From Blautia sp. MSJ-9 (GTDB lineage Bacteria; Bacillota; Clostridia; Lachnospirales; Lachnospiraceae), in the NCBI RefSeq assembly GCF_018919065.1, contig NZ_JAHLQG010000020.1:25947-89946 (forward strand): 64,000 nt of DNA, read 5' to 3'. Under the pieces are notes generated by a model. It searched no databases, was not told where the DNA came from, and worked only from the letters and a program-made list of their open reading frames with translations. A program made the position numbers and the translations under genes. Shown one piece after another: positions 27,509-37,196 of the stretch (position 1 is its first letter; every line of letters begins with the position of its first letter).

Positions 27509-27946
27509 ATGGCAGGCGAACGTGTAAATAGAAGCCCTCTTTCAGCAAGAGAGGGTAAAGTATACCTGGATGGTGTTTTAATTGCTGACGCTTGTAAGTT
27601 CTTAGTTGTATTCAAACCGACAGTATGGTCCGGTAAGCAGCTCTCAGAACGAGGAACGAACCGGCGCTGGATTGGATACGATATCGAAGTTACGGTTGAA
27701 GAGTGGAAAACCACACGAAGATACCGTGGAATGATTGACGAATATCTGAAATCAGGAAAAACCCCAGAACTTACCATTCAGGGTATTCAGGACGATAAAA
27801 ACTCAGATTTCTATGACGTAAATAAGAGCGAAGAGGTTACCTGTATCGGTTGTGTTCCTACAGATGATATTAACTTGATTGATATGGATACTGAGGGCGA
27901 CGTAGTTAAGGAATCTATCAAGTTCGGAGCAAAAGATCTGGTTTAA
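27509..27946 (+). CDS. Tail tube protein (XkdM-like)
   Basis: 145 aa: NRSPLSAREGKVYLDGVLIADACKFLVVFKPTVWSGKQLSERGTNRRWIGYDIEVTVEEWKTTRRY and GAKDLV at the end, the XkdM signature. Forms the inner tube inside the sheath. Immediately after the sheath gene. Confidence 0.92.
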   Translation: MAGERVNRSPLSAREGKVYLDGVLIADACKFLVVFKPTVWSGKQLSERGTNRRWIGYDIEVTVEEWKTTRRYRGMIDEYLKSGKTPELTIQGIQDDKNSDFYDVNKSEEVTCIGCVPTDDINLIDMDTEGDVVKESIKFGAKDLV

Positions 27947-28021
27947 AGAGTAGTTGTAAATATAGCGAACAGGGGAGGGAACAGCCCTCCCTTTTAGTAT
28001 TGAAAAATGGAGGAAAAAAGA

Positions 28022-28498
28022 ATGGGTATCAACATGAAAGCATTTATGAAACCGGAGTTAAGAGATCGTGGAACAATGGAGTTCCCGGGAATTGCAAAGT
28101 ATGTAGATGAAGAAGGAAAACCAATTCCGTTCATTATCAAGAGACTTTCGACCAAAGAAATTAGAGAAATCAGAAATAATTACAAGAGTCGGACTGTATA
28201 TCGAGACAAAAACAACGGAGATCGTCCGATTGTTGCTGCTAACGGACAGGTTGCAGTCCTGAATGAATATGACAGTGAATCAGCAGGACTTGAGATGATG
28301 GTGGAGGCATTTGTGCAGCCGAAACTGGATGATCCAGAACTGATGAAATTTTATGGAGTATATGATCGCCTTGATATGCCGAACATTATCTTCCCGGACA
28401 GAGACGATTTCAAATATGCAGATCAGTGCCTGATGGAGGCGTGCGGGCTTGCTTCTAAAAAGGACGATAAAGAGGTTGTTGAAGAATTAAAAAAATGA
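28022..28498 (+). CDS. Tail assembly chaperone (XkdN-like), frame A
   Basis: 158 aa starting MGINMKAFMKPELRDRGTMEFPG after GGAGGAAAAAAGA. It resembles XkdN and lies between tube and tape-measure genes, the place of gpG-type chaperones. The frame ends EELKK-stop in an A7 run (28489-28495) directly at the start of the second frame, suggesting a -1 frameshift product. Confidence 0.78.
   Translation: MGINMKAFMKPELRDRGTMEFPGIAKYVDEEGKPIPFIIKRLSTKEIREIRNNYKSRTVYRDKNNGDRPIVAANGQVAVLNEYDSESAGLEMMVEAFVQPKLDDPELMKFYGVYDRLDMPNIIFPDRDDFKYADQCLMEACGLASKKDDKEVVEELKK
28489..28495 (+). promoter_or_regulatory. A AAA AAA slippery heptamer (putative -1 frameshift site)
   Basis: Seven A residues are read TTA AAA AAA TGA in frame A. 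Slipping back one base places the ribosome on ATG ATG TCC of the second frame and yields a fused chaperone extension. Position matches the frameshift of tail chaperones in many tailed phages. A conventional restart at the ATGATG is the alternative. Confidence 0.5.
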
Positions 28499-28701
28499 TG
28501 TCCGGGGAAAGCAAGGATGAAGATTCTTACGATTGGATGTGGGCTCACTTATTGTGGCAGAAAAGAGGACTCCGCATGGAGGAGTTTGCATCTATGGACA
28601 GGAACATACAGCTTGCTTATATAGCCTCGGAGGAACTGGCAAGAGACAGACCACTTAATGCCAATGACAAATTGGCTAAAGTTTATATAAAGACAAAATG
28701 A
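28495..28701 (+). CDS. Tail assembly chaperone extension, frame B (gpGT-like)
   Basis: 68 aa: SYDWMWAHLLWQKRGLRMEEFASMDRNIQLAYIASEELARDRP, a pattern common for the second chaperone frame. It overlaps frame A by 4 nt, in the -1 frame, and has no clear ribosome binding site of its own. Probably made mainly as a fusion with frame A. Confidence 0.65.
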   Translation: MMSGESKDEDSYDWMWAHLLWQKRGLRMEEFASMDRNIQLAYIASEELARDRPLNANDKLAKVYIKTK

Positions 28702-28719
28702 AAAGGACGGTGATGGAAA

Positions 28720-31700
28720 ATGGGTGATGTGTCTGTACGTATGACCTTGCAGGATGATGTTAGTGCAAAAATGCAGAGAATAACAAGCACGGCACGGACA
28801 GCAGCTAGTCAGCTTAGCAGCGCTGGGAGAGCTATGGACAATGCTTTTCGTTCCAGCACCGTTGATTCATTTGCAAGTCAGGCAGGAAGTGCCTTCAATT
28901 CAGTTGAAGATGATGCGGAGGCACTTGGAAATGCCATTGAAGAAGCTGTAAATGGATTTAATGATTTTTCAGCAGGAAGTACAGGGGGAATAGAATCTGC
29001 TTTTTCCGAAGCGGCTAACAGTGCAGATGATTTATCTGACAGCGCATCCAGGGCTTCGGAAAGTGTAGATGAACTTGCAGGCTCAACGGACGGTCTGGGA
29101 GATGGCGCGTACGGTTTAGAGTCATTGGCAGGACAGGTGGATGATGCAGGAAACTCAATGGATGAGGCATCATCAAAGGCAATAAATTTTAGTGGAGCAT
29201 TGCGAACTCTTTTTGCGGTAGTATCAGCTGCGGCAGTTATCGGACAAGTGAGAGATTTCGCCAATGATTCCGTAGAACTTGGTAGAAATTATACTTCCGT
29301 AATGTCAGAAGTTGCGGCGATTTCAGGTGCATCCTCCAGTGATCTTGCTATGATGGAGAACACTGCCAGAGAATATGGTGCAACTACTGTCTTTTCAGCA
29401 TCTGAGGCAGCAGAAGCCCTCAAATATATGAGTTTGGCAGGATGGGATGCACAACAGTCAACGTCAGCTTTGGGTGGTGTCCTTAACCTTGCTGCGGCTT
29501 CTGGTATGGGGCTGGGCGAAGCATCCGACATGGTTACCGATTATTTGTCTGCGTTCGGTATGGAGGCAAGCCAATCAACATATTTTGCTGATATGCTGGC
29601 ATATGCTCAGTCCAACAGTAATACCACTGCGGCACAGTTAGGAGAAGCATATAAGAATGCTGCGGCTAATATGCACGCCGCCGGACAGGATGTAGAGACG
29701 ACCACTTCACTGTTGGAGGCTATGGCGAACCAAGGTCGAAAAGGTTCTGAAGCTGGTACAACGCTGGGAGCCATGATGCGAGATATTACGGCTAAAATGG
29801 ACGATGGTGCGATCAAGATAGGTGAAACCTCTATTGCTGTTCAGGATGCTTCTGGAAACTTCCGAGATATGACAGATATCTTGACAGAGGTAGGAGAAGC
29901 CACAGAAGGAATGGGAAGTGCTCAGAGAGCTGCGGCATTGAGTTCCGTATTTACCGATGATTCCATTAAGGGTGTAAATATGGTGCTGACAGAAGGCATG
30001 GACAAGGTTGCTGGATATGAAGAAGCCTTGAGAAGTGCTGGCGGGGCATCAGAAGATATGGCCAATATTATGAATGACAATCTCAATGGTGATCTGGCAA
30101 ACATGAACAGCGCATATGAAGAAATGCAGTTGCAGGTCTTTGAGGCGATGGAAGAACCAATGCGTGAGGGCGCCCAGTGGATTACAAGCGATATTATTCC
30201 GACGCTTACAGATTGGGTACCGGAGGCATTTGGAAGTTTAGCAGGCGGTATTTCAAAAGTGGGGAATGCGATAGCACCATTGGTGAAAAATGTATTAAAG
30301 AATCCTCAGGCAGTAGCAAGTGCATTTACATCTATTGGTGCTGGATTTGCAGCAATGAAAACTGTAAATACTGGATTTGCCATTGCGAAGAATGTGTCAG
30401 AAGCAGGCGGTATTGTCAGTGCTCTTGGAAAATTTGGAACCAGTTTATTCGGTACCCCATGGGCGGCAGGTGCTGCGGTAGCAGTAGGTGCTATTACGGC
30501 GGTAGGATTAGCTGTTAAGAAATATAACGATATTCAGATTGAAGATAGTTTGAACAGTCATTTTGGAAATATAGAACTGGATGAATCACAAATACAGGAT
30601 TTTGCATCGCGTGTGATCAATGCGCAATGGCTTGTAAATATCAATGCGGCCCTTGGACATTTTGAAAACGCGGAAGAACTTAATCAGCAGGCGCAGGATG
30701 CTCTTGCGGCAAATGATGCTCTGGAATGGAAAGCACGTGTCGGTATAACGTTGTCAGAAGATGAACAGTCCAGCTATATGCAGAATATAGAGACGTTCAA
30801 GTCAAATATAGAACAGGCGCTTACAGAACAGACACTTGCTGCGGAAATGACCGTAAAAGAGTTCAATATCAAAATGCCGGATGGATCCAGTCTCAGTTCT
30901 CAAATTGAGAAATGGGCTGAGCAGGATCTTGGACAGATGGAGTATTTGTCCAGCGGTCTTACAAATCTGGTACAGTCTGCACTGGAAGATGGCATTATTG
31001 ATGTTGATGAGCAGGCGGCTATCGACCAATTGCAGAGTAAGATTAACAATATCATGGAGGGGTGGCAGGAAGCAGAAGCACAGGCTCAGATGGATGTGCT
31101 GACGCAGAAATACGGCAAACTTTCAGGAAAAGATTTGACAACTGGTACCTTCACAAAAGTAGTGGAGGAACTGGGACAGCAGAGAGAGACAGCGACAGCT
31201 GCTCTGGAAACATCAGAAAAGAAATTATATACCACTTTGAATGCTTTAAATAGAGCAGACGAAAATGGTGTTCAGAGGATTTCTGATGCAGAACTTGGTG
31301 ATTATAAACAGCAGGCTGGATATGCCGTAAGAAATAGTCAGGCAAGCATGATTGGAAATAGTCTGGAATTTGAGAAAAATACTTTATCTGATGCATACGG
31401 AGAAAAGTTAGAGAAAAATTATTCAGCAATCAAGGAAAAAACTGGTGATTTTTTAAGCAATGCAAATAGTTACCTTGCAAATCAAGATTATGGCTCATTA
31501 GTAAGCTCAATGGGAAATGCTTTTAGTAGCGCAATGACTGGAACTAGTTTTTTCAGTGGTAAAGATCAAAAAACACTATTCGATATATATGATACCATGA
31601 AACCTGACGTAGAAAGTATGGCAGGATTGATTGATGAGTATAGAGAGATGGGGCAAAAAGTTCCGGAAGATGTTATGACGGCGTTTAATGATGCTGTAAA

Positions 31701-33372
31701 GGTAGGTGCTGCAGCTGGTGATGCGGATGCTGCATGGCAGGTATTTGCAAATCAGATGATTGCTGATCCGGCAAGCGAAGCACTGGTACAGGCGATTCAG
31801 GATGGAACTGTAAGCGTTCCAGAAGAATTAAAGACTGCTATTGATAGAGCGACCACAGACGTTGATCCTGACCCGGTGACAATCGAAGGGATGCAGGCAG
31901 AAGTCGACGATATTGAAGTAAATCAGGACCATGTAGACGAATTACTGAATAAAGCCTTTGAAGGATTGGAGGCTACTGGAAATACCGCTACCATAAACGG
32001 AGTGGCAACGGTCGAGTATGAAGTAACAGCAGGCCAGACATTAAGTGAGATTGCCTTAGAATGTGGGGTTGCACTGGATGAGCTGCTTGCGGCTAATCCG
32101 CAGATTGAAAACCCAGATATCATTCAGATAGGACAGAAGATTAATATTCCGGCTAGTGCTTGTGAGGTTGATGCATCTGGTGTTGGAGAGGCTACAGAAG
32201 AAGCGGCGCAGAGTGAAACAGCAGAAACTATTGAAGCTGAGCAGGAAGTTAAAACGACTCTTACGGATAGTGGAGTAGATGCTTCTCAGACTGGACAGGC
32301 AGCAGAAGAAGCAGCAAAAAATCAGACATCTGAAACCATCGAAAGAGATCAGCCAGTAAAAACCAACATGACAAATGCTGGTGTAAATGATTCTGAGATA
32401 ACGCAGGCGGCGCAGGAACAGGAGACGCAGGCAGAACCGAAAGAAACGGATGTTCCTACGACGATCAAGTTCGAAGTGGCAAGTCTGGATGATAGTGCGC
32501 TTGCATCCGCAATTTCCGAGAAATTACAGCAGGGTGAAGCTGTTCCGGTGGAAGTTCCGGCAAATGTAACTATCAAAGCTGGTGCTATTGATGATACCCA
32601 GTTATCATCCGAAATCACTGGAAAGCTGGGAGAGCAGAGTGCAGTTCCTATAAATGTTCCGGCAGATATTACGATCACCGCAGGAAATGTTGATCCTTCT
32701 CAGGCAGTGGCGACAACGCAGAGTGATGTGATCAGTGCATTTTCCACTGCACTTCCGGCTGATGGAACAGTAGACGTTACGCTTGCTAAAGGTTCCGACA
32801 ACATTGACGCGCTTTATTCATACGTAGGTGGGCTTGTTACAAGTGCCTGGGCGAATCCGTATTCCGCATCCGGCACTGTAAATGTAACACTGACAGCGAA
32901 TTATTCCCTTGCAAATCCATCAAAAACCATCAGTTTTGGTGGAGGAGCAACTGGATCAGCAACGGTAACCGCTTCGCTTCATGCGGATGGCGGTATTTTT
33001 GATGAGCCACATCTTGGTATGGTTGCAGAGGCAGGACCAGAAGCAATTATCCCATTGAATGGATCAGAAAATGCGTATTCCTTATGGCAGGAGGCAGGAA
33101 AACGTTTAGGTGCATTGAGTGATAGACCTATTCAAATGGCTCCGTCCATTTATTCAGAGGGGAAAAATAACGGTTCAACAAATGAAGAGAAAGCATCCGG
33201 CAATAATCGTAGTATTGATATTAATATTAATGGCAGCGGAAAAATAACTGCTGGTAATGGTGTATCAAAGGACGATATTGTGCAGGTGCTCATGGAAAAG
33301 GTAAAAGATGTATTTGTGAATATCGTAGCAGAAGAAGCATTAGTAGGAGGCGACGCATCGTATGAGTACTAA
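28720..33372 (+). CDS. Tape measure protein with LysM domain (XkdO-like)
   Basis: 1,550 aa, setting tail length. Helical, Ser/Ala-rich start; a TP901-type core (VELGRNYTSVMSEVAAISGAS, GATTVFSASEAAEALKYMSLAGW, LLEAMANQGRKGSEAGTTLGAMMRDI); an Ala/Gly hydrophobic stretch near residue 585; a LysM domain from about residue 1099 (EYEVTAGQTLSEIALECGV...INIPAS); and the usual LHADGGIFDEPHLGMVAEAGPEAIIPL near the C-terminus. LysM may help local wall binding as the tape exits. Repeated VPVEVPANVTIKAG/VPINVPADITITAG segments lie near residues 1280-1325. Confidence 0.93.
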   Translation: MGDVSVRMTLQDDVSAKMQRITSTARTAASQLSSAGRAMDNAFRSSTVDSFASQAGSAFNSVEDDAEALGNAIEEAVNGFNDFSAGSTGGIESAFSEAANSADDLSDSASRASESVDELAGSTDGLGDGAYGLESLAGQVDDAGNSMDEASSKAINFSGALRTLFAVVSAAAVIGQVRDFANDSVELGRNYTSVMSEVAAISGASSSDLAMMENTAREYGATTVFSASEAAEALKYMSLAGWDAQQSTSALGGVLNLAAASGMGLGEASDMVTDYLSAFGMEASQSTYFADMLAYAQSNSNTTAAQLGEAYKNAAANMHAAGQDVETTTSLLEAMANQGRKGSEAGTTLGAMMRDITAKMDDGAIKIGETSIAVQDASGNFRDMTDILTEVGEATEGMGSAQRAAALSSVFTDDSIKGVNMVLTEGMDKVAGYEEALRSAGGASEDMANIMNDNLNGDLANMNSAYEEMQLQVFEAMEEPMREGAQWITSDIIPTLTDWVPEAFGSLAGGISKVGNAIAPLVKNVLKNPQAVASAFTSIGAGFAAMKTVNTGFAIAKNVSEAGGIVSALGKFGTSLFGTPWAAGAAVAVGAITAVGLAVKKYNDIQIEDSLNSHFGNIELDESQIQDFASRVINAQWLVNINAALGHFENAEELNQQAQDALAANDALEWKARVGITLSEDEQSSYMQNIETFKSNIEQALTEQTLAAEMTVKEFNIKMPDGSSLSSQIEKWAEQDLGQMEYLSSGLTNLVQSALEDGIIDVDEQAAIDQLQSKINNIMEGWQEAEAQAQMDVLTQKYGKLSGKDLTTGTFTKVVEELGQQRETATAALETSEKKLYTTLNALNRADENGVQRISDAELGDYKQQAGYAVRNSQASMIGNSLEFEKNTLSDAYGEKLEKNYSAIKEKTGDFLSNANSYLANQDYGSLVSSMGNAFSSAMTGTSFFSGKDQKTLFDIYDTMKPDVESMAGLIDEYREMGQKVPEDVMTAFNDAVKVGAAAGDADAAWQVFANQMIADPASEALVQAIQDGTVSVPEELKTAIDRATTDVDPDPVTIEGMQAEVDDIEVNQDHVDELLNKAFEGLEATGNTATINGVATVEYEVTAGQTLSEIALECGVALDELLAANPQIENPDIIQIGQKINIPASACEVDASGVGEATEEAAQSETAETIEAEQEVKTTLTDSGVDASQTGQAAEEAAKNQTSETIERDQPVKTNMTNAGVNDSEITQAAQEQETQAEPKETDVPTTIKFEVASLDDSALASAISEKLQQGEAVPVEVPANVTIKAGAIDDTQLSSEITGKLGEQSAVPINVPADITITAGNVDPSQAVATTQSDVISAFSTALPADGTVDVTLAKGSDNIDALYSYVGGLVTSAWANPYSASGTVNVTLTANYSLANPSKTISFGGGATGSATVTASLHADGGIFDEPHLGMVAEAGPEAIIPLNGSENAYSLWQEAGKRLGALSDRPIQMAPSIYSEGKNNGSTNEEKASGNNRSIDININGSGKITAGNGVSKDDIVQVLMEKVKDVFVNIVAEEALVGGDASYEY

Positions 33373-34090
33373 TATTTTTAAGGAGAAGTCAAACAATCCA
33401 ACAAAATATAGAATGTTTTTTAATTACAACAACGATAAGACGGTTCGCGTTGTCCCGATGCTTCCAGAAAAGTTTTCCGTTACAGTGAATGGAAAATTAA
33501 CATCTGTAGATATAGATATGTTTGGAGAAATTCTGCACCGGGGGAAAAGGGATGCAATGACAATTGAATTTGAATCAATTTTCCCTCCGGTGTACGGAAA
33601 AAATTATTGTTCCTGCTTAAAGAAGGAATTTAAAACACCTGCAAAGTGGCACGAATGGATGATGAAGTTACTGAACAAGAAAAATCCATTTCATTTTGTA
33701 CTTGTTGGAGGACCGTTTGCTATAAACATATATGCTGATCTTGCATTATATGAAGCATACGAGCAGGGCGGTGACGTAGGGGCAATTTATTATAAAGTGA
33801 AGATAAGGGAACATAGAAAACCATCCGTTACCACTTATAAGAAAAAGAATAATAAAAAGGCCAAAACAACGGATACAGGAAAAAGGCCGAGTAATAAAAC
33901 AACCTTGAAATATAAAGTAACTGCTGGCAGTGGACTTCATTTGAGGACAGGGCCGAATGCAACGATAATAGCATTGATTCCAAATGGAAAGACCGTTACA
34001 TCAGATGGGAAAAAGAACGGGAGCTGGTACCATGTGAAGTATGGCAGCAAGTGGGGATATGCTTACAGCTCTTATCTGAGCAAAGTATAA
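33362..34090 (+). CDS. Tail/baseplate protein XkdP-like with C-terminal SH3b
   Basis: 242 aa. The first ~155 residues (YNNDKTVRVVPMLPEKFSVTVNGKLTSVDIDMFGEILHRGKRDAMTIEFESIFPP) match XkdP; a Lys/Thr linker leads to a bacterial SH3 domain from about residue 183 (YKVTAGSGLHLRTGPNATIIALIPNG..WYHVKYGSKWGYAYSSYLS). PBSX XkdP has LysM at this end, so the wall-binding domain has been exchanged. Overlaps the tape measure stop. Confidence 0.82.
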   Translation: MSTNIFKEKSNNPTKYRMFFNYNNDKTVRVVPMLPEKFSVTVNGKLTSVDIDMFGEILHRGKRDAMTIEFESIFPPVYGKNYCSCLKKEFKTPAKWHEWMMKLLNKKNPFHFVLVGGPFAINIYADLALYEAYEQGGDVGAIYYKVKIREHRKPSVTTYKKKNNKKAKTTDTGKRPSNKTTLKYKVTAGSGLHLRTGPNATIIALIPNGKTVTSDGKKNGSWYHVKYGSKWGYAYSSYLSKV

Positions 34091-34103
34091 GAGGTACCGC
34101 ACG

Positions 34104-35303
34104 ATGAATGAAATCAAAGTAAAAATTGGGAAAAACGGTACATATACGAATGTAACAAAATTGGTAAAGAAAGTTACTGTTGCAGGACGAAGAGGAGATG
34201 CACCGCGGACTTTGACTGCAATTCTCTCAGATTCTGAACAGTATACAAGGGCAACCGCAAATTCTGGTGAAGGGCAGAACGTATTTTTTTACAGTAAAAA
34301 GAAAGAATTGTTCCGGGGCATTCTTATGACAGATAACCGGAGCAATAAAAGAACACTGTCTATAAAAGCATATGATAATTGCATTTATCTCTGCAATAAT
34401 AAGGGAAATTTTTCTTTTAAAAATAAGACGGCCACATATATTTTTCAGTATTGTTTGAAACAGTTAGGACTTCCGTTAGGCGCTGCTGCGAATACAGTAT
34501 ATGTGATCGGTGAGCTGATAAAGAAGAATACAACCTACTGGGATGTAATAGAAGATGCACTGAGCCAGACGTATTACGCAACTGGTATTCGGTATTATGT
34601 ATCTTCTGAAAAAGGGAAAATATATCTGAGGAAGAGGAGAGAACAAACCTCGATGCCTTTATTATCCCTTGATACGAATATTAAAACGTATGAAATGTCC
34701 CGGTCTATTTATAACACAAGGACCAGATTGACGTTGATAACCTCGAAGGGGAACAGTAAGGGCAGTACAATAGATTCCGCTTTAGAGAAGAAAATCGGCA
34801 GGTTTTCAGACATTGAAAGTGTAGATGAGGACATCACTCAGACAGAAATAAATCAGAGGATCAAAACTTTTAAGATGGAAAAAGGCATCATAGATAAAGA
34901 TTTGAAAGTTTCTGCGACTGGTGACACAAGATGCGTTTCTGGTAAATGTGCCTATGTGAAGATTTCCCCACTGGGAGTTGAACGGATCATGTTCATTGAA
35001 GAGGATACACATACATTCGAGAATGGACATCATACAATGGATCTGAAACTCAGTTATGATAAAACCTCAGGAACATCGTCTGGAGGAAGTAGTAGCTCAA
35101 AATCAAAAAGCGGTGGAAACAAATATAAAGTTACTGCGAATAGTGGGCTGAACTTGAGAAGTGGTCCGAATGCTGGTGTTATTGCTACGATTCCGCATGG
35201 AGAAACGGTGACATGGGATGGAAAGAGTGAGGGCAGTTGGTATCATGTGCAGTATAACGGAACATGGGGATATGCAAGCAGCTCTTGGCTAGAAAAAGCA
35301 TAG
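34104..35303 (+). CDS. Baseplate hub protein XkdQ-like with C-terminal SH3b
   Basis: 399 aa. EIKVKIGKNGTYTNVTKLVKKVTVAGRRGDAPRTLTAILSDSE and the VSATGDTRCVSGKCAYVKIS region match XkdQ (gpD-like hub). A Ser/Gly-rich linker and a second SH3b follow (YKVTANSGLNLRSGPNAGVIATIPHG...WGYASSSWLEK, from about residue 340), closely related to that of the preceding protein. Confidence 0.85.
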   Translation: MNEIKVKIGKNGTYTNVTKLVKKVTVAGRRGDAPRTLTAILSDSEQYTRATANSGEGQNVFFYSKKKELFRGILMTDNRSNKRTLSIKAYDNCIYLCNNKGNFSFKNKTATYIFQYCLKQLGLPLGAAANTVYVIGELIKKNTTYWDVIEDALSQTYYATGIRYYVSSEKGKIYLRKRREQTSMPLLSLDTNIKTYEMSRSIYNTRTRLTLITSKGNSKGSTIDSALEKKIGRFSDIESVDEDITQTEINQRIKTFKMEKGIIDKDLKVSATGDTRCVSGKCAYVKISPLGVERIMFIEEDTHTFENGHHTMDLKLSYDKTSGTSSGGSSSSKSKSGGNKYKVTANSGLNLRSGPNAGVIATIPHGETVTWDGKSEGSWYHVQYNGTWGYASSSWLEKA

Positions 35304-35320
35304 CGTTTGGAGGTAGAAGG

Positions 35321-35566
35321 ATGGCAAATAATATTTCGGAAATTATTAGAATGATCGCACAACGAGACATGCCGCATATTGCTGTCGGATATATCTCATC
35401 GGTGAGTCCTTTACAAGTAGTCCTGATGGATGATATGAACGTCAGCTTATCAGAACAGTCGGTTATTATTCCGTCCAGGTCCAGACGACATATATGTGAA
35501 GGTGACAAATGGTACTTACTGGCAGTAAACAGAGGGAAAATTTATTACTTTCTGGATCGTGTATAA
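35321..35566 (+). CDS. Baseplate protein XkdR-like (DUF2577)
   Basis: 81 aa: ISEIIRMIAQRDMPHIAVGYISSVSPLQVVLMDDM...GDKWYLLAVNRGKIYYFLDRV, an OB-fold-like small protein matching DUF2577. Start 35321 follows GGAGGTAGAAGG. Confidence 0.83.
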   Translation: MANNISEIIRMIAQRDMPHIAVGYISSVSPLQVVLMDDMNVSLSEQSVIIPSRSRRHICEGDKWYLLAVNRGKIYYFLDRV

Positions 35567-35581
35567 AAGGAGGATGCAGAG

Positions 35582-36001
35582 ATGGATGAAGACATTATTA
35601 ATTCTCCTGAAGAGGGCGAAGAGTTAGACGAAAGTGCGATTTACCGTACATATCGCATGGATTTTGAAAATAAAAGGATCATAGGAATGGTTGATGGGCT
35701 GGACGCTATTTGTCAGAGCCTATTTAAGACACTGCAAACAAGAAGATATGCTTATGACATTTATGATGATCAGTACGGATGCGATATTATGAATAAGATT
35801 GGAAACAGTGATTTGACACCCGGATATTTCGAATCTGATATTCCGGCAATGATTGAAGATGCTTTTTTAAACATGGACGAGGTTACTGGAATTGAGGACG
35901 TACAGTTTGAAATGCTGGATGGGGATTCCGTGTACGTTTCCTTTTTTGCTGAAACAACGTTCGGGGACACTATAGTAGAAGGAGACATTAACGATGGCTG
36001 A
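35582..36001 (+). CDS. Baseplate wedge protein XkdS-like (DUF2634, gp25-type)
   Basis: 139 aa: TYRMDFENKRIIGMVDGLDAICQSLFKTLQTRRYAYDIYDDQYGCDI, typical of the lysozyme-like wedge family. Overlaps the baseplate J gene by 8 bp. Confidence 0.85.
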   Translation: MDEDIINSPEEGEELDESAIYRTYRMDFENKRIIGMVDGLDAICQSLFKTLQTRRYAYDIYDDQYGCDIMNKIGNSDLTPGYFESDIPAMIEDAFLNMDEVTGIEDVQFEMLDGDSVYVSFFAETTFGDTIVEGDINDG

Positions 36002-37196
36002 AACAATGGAGAAAAAGATACAGAAATTCAAAGAAGCAATGGCGTTAATGCTTGCCGATTCTCCTATGGAAGTGGATACAGAAATCGTAGGAAAGCTGAA
36101 AAATATTGAAGATTTACCACTGAACGATATTACGGAAGATGTCCTGATTGAGCAATTCTATGATATGGGAGCATTCCTGAATGTAGATGCGCGGCAGGGC
36201 AGTATATACTGGGATGCCTGTATGGGAAGTATTATTCGCACAAGCATGCTTCTTGAGCAGTTGAAAATGGTAAAAGAGATCATTTCACTGGATACATGTA
36301 CAGGAGATGTTCTCGATGAGAAGATGGCAGAACGAGGTCTGGTGAGGAATCCAGAAAAGCCAACACCTGCAACCTATTATGTGAATTTTATCGGTCAGGC
36401 GCCTGATCTGGATTCAAAAATGTCAGTAGAAGAATATTTCTTTATACTGTCACAGGATTCCGAAGGAAGATATATTCTCATATCAGAAGATATGGGTACG
36501 GACATGAATAATCTGGCATCCGGTTTGAAAGTTGTCCCGGAGCTGGACGTAGATGGACTTATTGCTGCGACTCTTGGAGAATTGGCAATTCCTGCAACGG
36601 ATGCTGAGGACGACGATTCTGCCAGAGAACGTTTGAAAAACCGTATCTCAGGTCCAGATGAAAATGGTAATAAATCTCAGGTGAGAACTTGGTGCGAATC
36701 TGTTGAAGGGGTAGGGGCAGCAAGAATCATTCCGTTATGGAACGGTCCGTATACAGTAAAAGGAATCCTTGTTTCGACTACAGGAGGCGTGCCATCACAA
36801 ACAGTTGTAGATAATGTCCAGAATTACATTGATCCGGGATGTACTGGGATGGGAGAAGGCGTTGCGAATATTGGTCAGTTCTTTACTGCAGAAGCTGTTG
36901 AAGCAATAAAAGTGGATATAACGGTATCCGTATTAAAGAAAAATGATGCAACTTATTCTGGAATACAGGAAGGATTCAAAGAGTTACTTCAAAAGTATTT
37001 TACAGATATGGCATTGGAAGAATACGCAAACGGTATGGCGATTAGATATGTTCGCGTAGGTGCCATTTTAGAGAATATGGACGAAGTTATTGATTATGAC
37101 CAATTGAAATTGAATGGAAAATCAGTCAATATCACTTTTACTAATGCGCAGGTTCCTGTACTTGGGGAGGTGACTGTTGATGGAAATATTTTATAA
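35994..37196 (+). CDS. Baseplate J-like protein (XkdT-like)
   Basis: 400 aa. RQGSIYWDACMGSIIRTSMLLEQLKMVKEII, CTGDVLDEKMAERGLVR, then RLKNRISGPDENGNKSQVRTWCESVEGVGAARIIPLWNGPYTVKGILVS, the gpJ/gp6 wedge signature. It connects hub and tail fibres. Confidence 0.9.
   Translation: MAETMEKKIQKFKEAMALMLADSPMEVDTEIVGKLKNIEDLPLNDITEDVLIEQFYDMGAFLNVDARQGSIYWDACMGSIIRTSMLLEQLKMVKEIISLDTCTGDVLDEKMAERGLVRNPEKPTPATYYVNFIGQAPDLDSKMSVEEYFFILSQDSEGRYILISEDMGTDMNNLASGLKVVPELDVDGLIAATLGELAIPATDAEDDDSARERLKNRISGPDENGNKSQVRTWCESVEGVGAARIIPLWNGPYTVKGILVSTTGGVPSQTVVDNVQNYIDPGCTGMGEGVANIGQFFTAEAVEAIKVDITVSVLKKNDATYSGIQEGFKELLQKYFTDMALEEYANGMAIRYVRVGAILENMDEVIDYDQLKLNGKSVNITFTNAQVPVLGEVTVDGNIL

Noticed and set aside
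28882..29264. 128-codon minus-strand frame in the tape measure gene
   Set aside because: Shadow of Ser/Ala-rich codons; no promoter or ribosome binding site.
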